Made by a program: the position numbers and the translations under genes
In this document: one piece after another, positions 57,967 through 64,000 of the stretch
How positions within the stretch are numbered: position 1 is the first letter of the stretch
Layout: each line of letters starts with the position of its first letter
DNA from: Phocoena phocoena
Taxonomy: Eukaryota > Chordata > Mammalia > Artiodactyla > Phocoenidae
Reading direction: 5' to 3'
NCBI RefSeq assembly: GCF_963924675.1
Contig: NC_089222.1
Coordinates: 136,240,281-136,304,280 of the forward strand
Length of the DNA stretch: 64,000 nucleotides
The notes under the pieces: generated by a model
Seen by the model: only the letters and a program-made list of their open reading frames with translations
What the model was told of the DNA's origin: nothing
Database searches by the model: none

Positions 57967-57975
57967 GATAGATAC
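57578..57975. repeat. Long GATA tetranucleotide repeat
   Basis: About 400 bases of interrupted GATA/GATT/GAAA units, ending in a nearly pure (ATAG)n block at about 57936-57968. Many consecutive GATA cores are present. Confidence 0.94.
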
Positions 57976-58569
57976 TCCCTATATGTAAGAGGCTGGTAAA
58001 TCCCACTGGAGATAGACATAATTTGTTGTTATCACGTAGTTTTTCTAGTCAGTCTTCTGAAACTCCACGCAGGCACGCAGCCTCACGATGACCATCTTCT
58101 AAAGGATGAAAGAAATGTTCAGAGGAATCAAGCTCGTCATGCAGGTGCTGCGGCCCAGAGGCTGCGTGCTGACCTGTCCCCAAGCACTCCCTGTGAGGGG
58201 GCTTCCTGTGGCCGTGCATCGGGGGCTACGGTGGGCAGCGGGGAAAGGAGCCTCCGCCTTGGAAGTGAACTTGAGGCAGGGGGACAGGAGCAGCCCTAAA
58301 GATGCTACCTTAGGTCTTCAGGACCCTGGATGTTGGGAATGAGGCCTCGCCCCTAGGAGTGTGTGGGCCACATCCAAGCACAGTGTCTAAGAGGGATGTG
58401 CAGGCCTAGAGCCTCTCTGGTCCTGGATCCCCATTCGCCCACCCTGGGGTCTGCAGCTGAAGAGGGTGCCCGGGTGGGTGAGGGGCTGGGGCAGGGGGAT
58501 CCCAGCCCTGGGAGGCTGATCTGGAGCCAGACCCGGGGGTTCAGCCGTGCCCCACCACCTACCGTGAGA

Positions 58570-58680
58570 GCTAACCTCTTGTGCCTCAGTTTCCTCACCT
58601 GTACAATGATGACCTTAACAGTAACTGTGTCATAGAGAGGTTATGCGGTCAATGAGTTTCTTTGTGAAAGGTGGTGGGTA
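58570..58680 (+). mobile_element. MIR SINE fragment
   Basis: TTGTGCCTCAGTTTCCTCAC and CTGTACAATGATGACCTTAA form the MIR core in sense orientation. Confidence 0.72.
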
Positions 58681-58689
58681 GAGGGCTGA

Positions 58690-61600
58690 CCTTTGGGCCT
58701 ATGTGACAATAGCTTTGCCATGGCAGTTGCTAAGCCAGGCCCTGGGTTTGCCTTGGCCTGACGTGTTTCCATTTTCAATTGGAAATTGAATTTGGATAGA
58801 CTTCACCCTGACTGGGTCTGCACCCTGGACCTCAGCCAGCCAGCTCTGAGTAACTGCAGAAAGGATGGGCTCACTGGGATTGGGTTATTGGATGTTTTCC
58901 CCACTGCGGTTTTGGGCAGCCTGCTCCATGGCAGGCAGCTGCATTGTCTTAAGACTGGACTTTCCCGGAGGGAATTTGGATCACTCTGGGTATCGTTGGA
59001 AAGGCCTGTTCCTGGACAGACAGGGTCATCAGCTGTGCCGGAAGTTGCTTTCTTTTCACCACCCCTCAGCCATTCAAAGTCTGCGTGACACCAACTCCCA
59101 TGGCAATTGCTCCATTGCAAGGCAACTGGGATCGCTGTTCACATCCAGAAGGCATTGACCTCTCCTTTGTGACCATCTCGGTGCTTCCCTGGCCATAAGC
59201 CGCTTCTCCAGCCCCCCGACACCTCACCCATCTGGGCTCTGGGGGACACAGAGGTAAGAAGTCCCAGCCAGCCATGTCCCTGGCCACCATGTTTCCCGCT
59301 CACCTCCCACCTTGAGGTCCCTTCCACTGGCAGGGATTAAGTCAGCTGGGCTGCCACACCTGTTCTTGGCTGCTCTCCAGCTGTCCGCAGTGTGCTGACT
59401 GGGCCCCATCCCTCCATGCCCTCAGGAACCACTGCAGTCAGCTCCCATTGCCTATGACACCAGGATAGGATGAACACTGAAAATTCTGTGAATCTAAAAC
59501 TTGAATGAAAAGAGTTTAGCTTGGGGCACACAGCTGTGCATGCCCCTCCCCCCCTCTCTCTCTGTTGGGGGCTTTTTAGTTATTAAAAAATTTTTATCTA
59601 GCGCAAGAAGTCCCTAGACATGCCAGCCCAGAGCCCTAAATCATGAGAGGCCAGACAGCCTTCAAAACATACAGACTGAAGACTCCCTGTGGGCTAAGCC
59701 AGTCTTCTAGTGGACTGAGCTGCCAGCAGCCCCCTGAGGTGACGGGGTTATGATCAATGGGGGGCGGTCCTGAAGCCCCGGCACTCTGCGTCTTGTCAGT
59801 GATGTAGGAATGATGCTCTTTTCTGAGTGCTTTCTGAGGCTTTATACCAGGCAAGGCCGTTGGCATCAGATGCAAACAGAGTCAATAAGTCTGCAAAAAG
59901 TCACCAGATAATTTATCCCATTGCTGCCAAGCCTAGAATTATAATCAGTTCTTGACTTCTTCAAAGCCTTCTTGCTGTGGATTTCCCAAATCCAAAATAA
60001 ATATCGAGGGCAGTTACCTTCCCTTGGTCCTCTGATGTGTGGAGCAGTGTTCTCATCCATAAATTCAAGAACCCTCTCGTTTCATTCAGAAAGCGTTGGC
60101 CCCTGGAACTTGTTAACTCAGTATGAACACAGTTTGTCTAGATGTTGAATAAAAAGAGAGAGGAATTATTGTGCAGGAAATATTTTCCTGTCTTGAAGAA
60201 GTCTTGGGCATGCCTGATACTCCTCAGATGAAAACAGCTGTTTTCTTCCCGTTACTGGATGCAGTGTTCCATCCGCCTGCTATCCTCAAAGCATCCTCAA
60301 GGGGGCAGCAAACTACAAAATCTGGCCGCGTTTCCGGGGCCGGGGCAGCCCCTCAACCCGCAGAGCCGATTTGGGACTTGTCAGTAGAGGGGGATGCTTA
60401 TTGGATTACCGGTCGCCTTCTCAGGCGTTTCTCTGAGCTTGACGCGAAAGCAGTTCTCGTGGAGGGAAAGCCAGAGCTCCCCCAGTCTCATTTTTAGAGA
60501 TCTGTGAACGTGACCAGACCTATTAATTACTTGACTGAGGTTCTGGGCTTTGAAGACGACAAAGCTGTGTTAAGGGGGGAGCTCTTTCTCAAGGCCCGTC
60601 TGAGTGTCTCCTTCAAGCAATCAGGTTCACTCTGGTGACCTTCTCCGGTGACACGGACAACCCACCCCACCCCTGTAGGTCAAGGAAGTGTCTCTCCTCC
60701 GTGAAGCCACTTGCAAACATTATCTTGAGCTCAAGCCACACCAAGCTACCCACAGAGTCCCAGCAAAGGGGTGTGTCCTTGTCACTCTGCTCTGCCCAAG
60801 TCACAGGCCCCCAGTGGCGGCTGAGAAGCTGCAAGGGGTGCTGGCTCATGAATGACCCTTTGCTGGGCTGAGACCAACTGACACGGGAGCCCTGCTCGGG
60901 GTCAGAGGGTATTGGCCACATAACTGAGCAACACCTCCAGGCACGGGGCGAGCTCTGCTCGGGTCCATCGTCCAGTGGAAGCGGGGAGTGGTGGTAAAAA
61001 TGGAAACCCTCGAATATGGGGCTGAGGCTTAGTCTCCAAAGCACTTTCACAGCCGACATTATCTCCTGGGAGTCTCTGCAAGGTTCTGTGAAGTTGAGGA
61101 TGTGCGTGGGAGGAGTAGGCAGGAGAAACCCAGAGCCGCAGAAGGAAGAGAGATGCTGCCGGGAGATAAGGACCCGGGAGCAGAGCCTCTTCCTTGAAAG
61201 CCCTGCTGCCCCGCTTCCTCTTTCCGATTAGATGGGACCGCCGATGTGGTCAGAAAGGCGAAATCCTAAAGGCCACCATCCCCAAACTGTGACCTCAGCG
61301 AAGATGGGAACCTTCGTGGGAACAGAATTTAAAATTAATCCCTTATAAAACGGGACACTCTGCTGCTCTTAGTGAAGTAATTTTTGTAGATGCTGTGAAT
61401 CGTTCTCCTTTGCATCTAGACCGAAGGGCAAGAGAAACCACTGGAGAACCTAAACAGTCCAGTCTCACTGCCAAGGGCTGGAGGGGAAAGAAGCCCTGGC
61501 TCCAGGGCGAGGTCTTTTCCTGCGCGGGGGAGCGTGGTTTCTTCCCCAGCGCGGGCGTCCTTTCACCACAGCCCACAGCCCACAGCCTAACCCAGCTCTG

Positions 61601-62329
61601 CTTCACTTAATTTTTGGGGAACCTGAACAACTCTCTTGGCTGGATTACTGCAGCCTCAAGGGCCAGACCTTGACCTGCTTCCCTGGAAAGGGCACGAAGC
61701 GCCCAGCACAGGGCCGCCTACGTCGGTCTTCCACGCACGTGCGTGCTGAGGGCGCGGATGTGCAGGGGCGGGTGGGGTGGGGAGGGGAGACGCGAGGAGA
61801 GGGGCCGGATTCATTAACACGGCTTTGTGGTCGTTGAGGTCCTTTTGGTTACAAACCACAGAAGCGGATTCTGGCTTATCGGTTTAGTCAAAGCGTAATT
61901 AAAACTGGGGATGTACTTGGAGGGAGACCCGGGTTTCATGGCTCAGAGAGGGTGCTGGCGGGCGAAATTGTCCCCTCCTTGCGCACCTGTCCGGAGAGAT
62001 CAGAGGGATGACCTTGACTTGGCCGTCTCAGCTCCTGGTGTGCGGGGTCGCTGGTCCAACCTCCAACTCCATGGAGCCTGGATCTGCTTAGATCAATGGG
62101 GTGTGGCTGGAGGGTCACTGTGTGCCTGTGTGTGTAGGTGTGTGTGTGATTTTAGGGAACCAGTAGCTTCTCCAGGTTGTGTATTTCATAGCATGTATTT
62201 TCATGCGTGACCTTCTGTAACCCTAGCAGAGGGGCCATCATTTTTATCTTACCGAATGCTAAACTCAGCAGGAAAGAGCCCTAATGTCTAGAATTTTCTT
62301 CACTTAACTCTCTGCATATTTCCTACAAG
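58690..62329. other. Intergenic DNA with a CpG patch
   Basis: Unique-looking sequence with few recognisable repeats. The only feature I can support is the CpG-dense patch at 61501-61850. Moderate repeat depletion makes conserved non-coding elements possible, but alignment is needed. Confidence 0.45.
61501..61850. promoter_or_regulatory. Small CpG-dense patch (candidate promoter/enhancer)
   Basis: Two clusters stand out against CpG-poor surroundings. One has about seven CpGs in about 70 bases near 61505-61565; the other has about sixteen in about 150 bases at 61693-61840. The second holds a 14-base perfect palindrome CACGCACGTGCGTG at 61732-61745 with a central CACGTG E-box. No coding exon is visible beside it. 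Role and direction are unknown. Confidence 0.4.
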
Positions 62330-62861
62330 ATAGCATATTTTCTTTAAGTGTTATCAGGTTTTCTCTTCATAGAAAGTCTGTAAAACAGAGAGAAGTACCA
62401 AGAACAAAATTAACATTGCTTATGATCTCACCACTCAGAGAGAACAATTGTCTCCTTTGGTGGATATCATATACGTATCATATATCACGTATGTAATAAA
62501 AATGTATATGTATTATAATGTATATAAATATAATGAGCACATTGTTTTGTGATCTTTCTCTTCATTTGCTGCATTTCCCATTCCATTAGATAGTCTCTTC
62601 CATCATTTAAAATGGGTGTTTAATGGGTCCTATCACATACATGTAGCTAAATTTATTTACTCAGTCCTCCATTTTTGGACATTAAGGTGCTTCAAATTCT
62701 TTGCTGTTATAAGCAATGAAATAAGCATCCTTGAAGAAGCATCTTTGTACATCTGTCTGATTATTTCCTTAGGATAAATTTCTACAAGTACAAATGCTGG
62801 ATTAAGAGATGGATATTTTTTAAGGTTTGCCTTTTTGTTTAAACTTGTGTGACCCTATTTT

Positions 62862-63319
62862 ATTTTTATTTTTTAAAATATTTATTTATTTATTTGGCTG
62901 TGTTGGGTCTTAGTTGCGGCACACATGGTCTTTTGTTGGGGCTTGCGGGCTCAGTAGTTGCGGCACGCAAGCTTCGTTGTCCCGCGTTGTGTGGGAGCTT
63001 AGTTCCCCGACCAGGGATTGAACCCGCGTCCCCTGCGTTGGAAGGGAGATTCTTTTTTTTTTTTTTTTTCTTTTTTTGCGATACGCGAGCCTCTCACTGT
63101 TGTGGCCTCTCCCATTGCGGAGCACAGGCTCTGGACGCGCAGGCCCAGTGGCCATGGCTCACGGGCCTAGCCGCTCCACAGCATGTGGGATCTTCCCGGA
63201 CCAGGGCACGGACCTGTGTCCCCTGCATTGGCAGGAGGACTCTCAACCACTGAGCCACCAGGGAAGCCCTTTTTTTTTGGAAGGCAGATTCTTAACCACT
63301 GGACCACCAGGGAAGTCCC
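62862..63319 (-). mobile_element. CHR-type SINE (outer), split by another SINE
   Basis: A minus-strand SINE whose AAAT-type tail lies at the left (62862-62899). Its head (antisense GGACCACCAGGGAAGTCCC) ends at 63319. It is interrupted by a younger SINE at 63054-63269. A short TAAGGTTT motif at 62821-62828 and 63320-63327 may be its target duplication. Confidence 0.88.
63054..63269 (-). mobile_element. CHR-2-like SINE (inner), nested in a SINE
   Basis: A minus-strand copy of the long GC-rich CHR variant. Its T-rich tail is at left and its head (antisense GAGCCACCAGGGAAGCCC) ends at 63269. A 16-base duplication with one mismatch, TTGGAAGG(G/C)AGATTCT, lies at 63038-63053 and 63277-63292. An unexplained short T run lies between the SINE head and the right-hand duplication. 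Confidence 0.93.
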
Positions 63320-63464
63320 TAAGGTTTTTTGATAAGTAGGATCAAATGCCCTTCTGAAATGTACCAAGTCCTCCCCACTGTACTAAATAAGATAGTAACA
63401 CTGAGTATTATTCATTTGCTAAATAGTTTCCTATTTTACAGGAGACAATGACATTTCATTGTGT

Positions 63465-64000
63465 CAGTTTTTTAATATTTTATAAATACTTTTTATTGCG
63501 GTATAACCTGTAAACCCACACATCTTAAGTGGGCAACTGGATGAATTTTTATGTATAGAAATGCCCACGTAACCACTGTCAAGATCAGGGTATAGAACAT
63601 TTCCACTGCTCCAGGAAGCCCTCTGTGCCCCCTCTCAGCTAATTTCCCCCGCTGGAAGATAACCACTATTCTGCCCTTTTCCGCTTTAGACAGTTTGTCT
63701 GTTTGTGGCCCTCATATAAATTGAAACATACAGTAACTACTCTGTCCGTGAGATTCACCCATGTCGATGTGTGCACCTGTAGTTTGCTTATTCTCACTGC
63801 TGAGCCTATTCCATTGTATGAATAAACTGCCCTTTACTTATCCATTCGTCTGTGGAAGGATATTTTGGTTGTTTTCAGTCTTGAGCTGCAATGAGTAAAG
63901 CTGCTACGAACGTTCTTGTAATGTCTTTTGGACCTAAGCACTCACATCCATGGAGTCTATGCCCAGGAGGGAAGTGCTGAGTCAGATAGCATTCGTGTAT
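63465..64000 (-). mobile_element. Old L1 3' end, runs off the window
   Basis: Plus text CTTTTTATTGCGGTATAACC marks the antisense 3' end of an old L1. The ORF2-tail landmarks GAGCTGCAATGAGTAAAGCT and GGGAAGTGCTGAGTCAGATA follow. The element continues beyond the right edge. Confidence 0.75.

Larger units (their letters stand above)
62330..63430 (-). mobile_element. Old L1 fragment interrupted by SINEs
   Basis: Minus-strand old L1: plus text GAGCACATTGTTTTGTGATC and GGATAAATTTCTACAAGTAC resembles the antisense ORF2 tail of L1M elements. It is interrupted from about 62862 to 63319 by two CHR-type SINEs and resumes with AAATGCCCTTCTGAAATGTA. Limits are approximate. Confidence 0.65.

Noticed and set aside
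57500..57980. Possible CRISPR-like or satellite array
   Set aside because: Units are simple GATA tetranucleotides without spacers; it is an ordinary mammalian microsatellite.

Overview
This window is mammalian nuclear DNA, most likely from a cetacean (whale or dolphin). The species clue is the tRNA-derived SINEs of the CHR type. They have pol III A- and B-box remnants, and two copies carry the long GC-rich body typical of cetacean CHR-2. They sit among cetartiodactyl-type L1 3' ends, MaLR LTRs, MIRs and MER5/MER2 fossils. No ruminant BovB or Bov-tA element was recognised. Gene density is very low and coding exons are short with canonical splice sites. The species call is inference from repeats. 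|| The only functional protein gene supported is CLIC6 (chloride intracellular channel 6), plus strand, entering from the left. Bases 1-19938 are the end of a long intron 1; the large acidic, repeat-rich first exon lies upstream of the window. Five coding exons follow at 19939-20048, 20804-20929, 21532-21638, 22198-22379 and 27707-27868. Their coding lengths (110, 126, 107, 182 and 162 nt) fit the conserved CLIC gene plan. Together they encode the 228-residue C-terminal part of the conserved CLIC/GST-like core, open to the stop. A 3'UTR follows, with a plausible end near 29.8 kb. It contains a striking stem of about 22 bp at 28134-28191. || From about 29.85 kb to the end there is no supported functional gene. 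In human, CLIC6 is followed by a non-coding interval leading to RUNX1, so this is probably the start of that flank. It holds a 5'-truncated, polyadenylated TOMM70 processed pseudogene on the minus strand (55998-56564). It also holds several transposons nested in one another with readable target-site duplications, and long tetranucleotide microsatellites. A small CpG-dense patch near 61.5-61.85 kb centres on a palindromic E-box and is the best promoter or enhancer candidate outside CLIC6. || I found no previously undescribed system comparable to a defence island or biosynthetic cluster. The observations most worth follow-up are the 3'UTR hairpin, the CpG/E-box patch, an additional cysteine next to the CLIC6 active-site motif, and the nested insertions that can be dated. 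Repeat family names come from pattern recognition without a library search, and repeat boundaries are approximate unless a target-site duplication is given.
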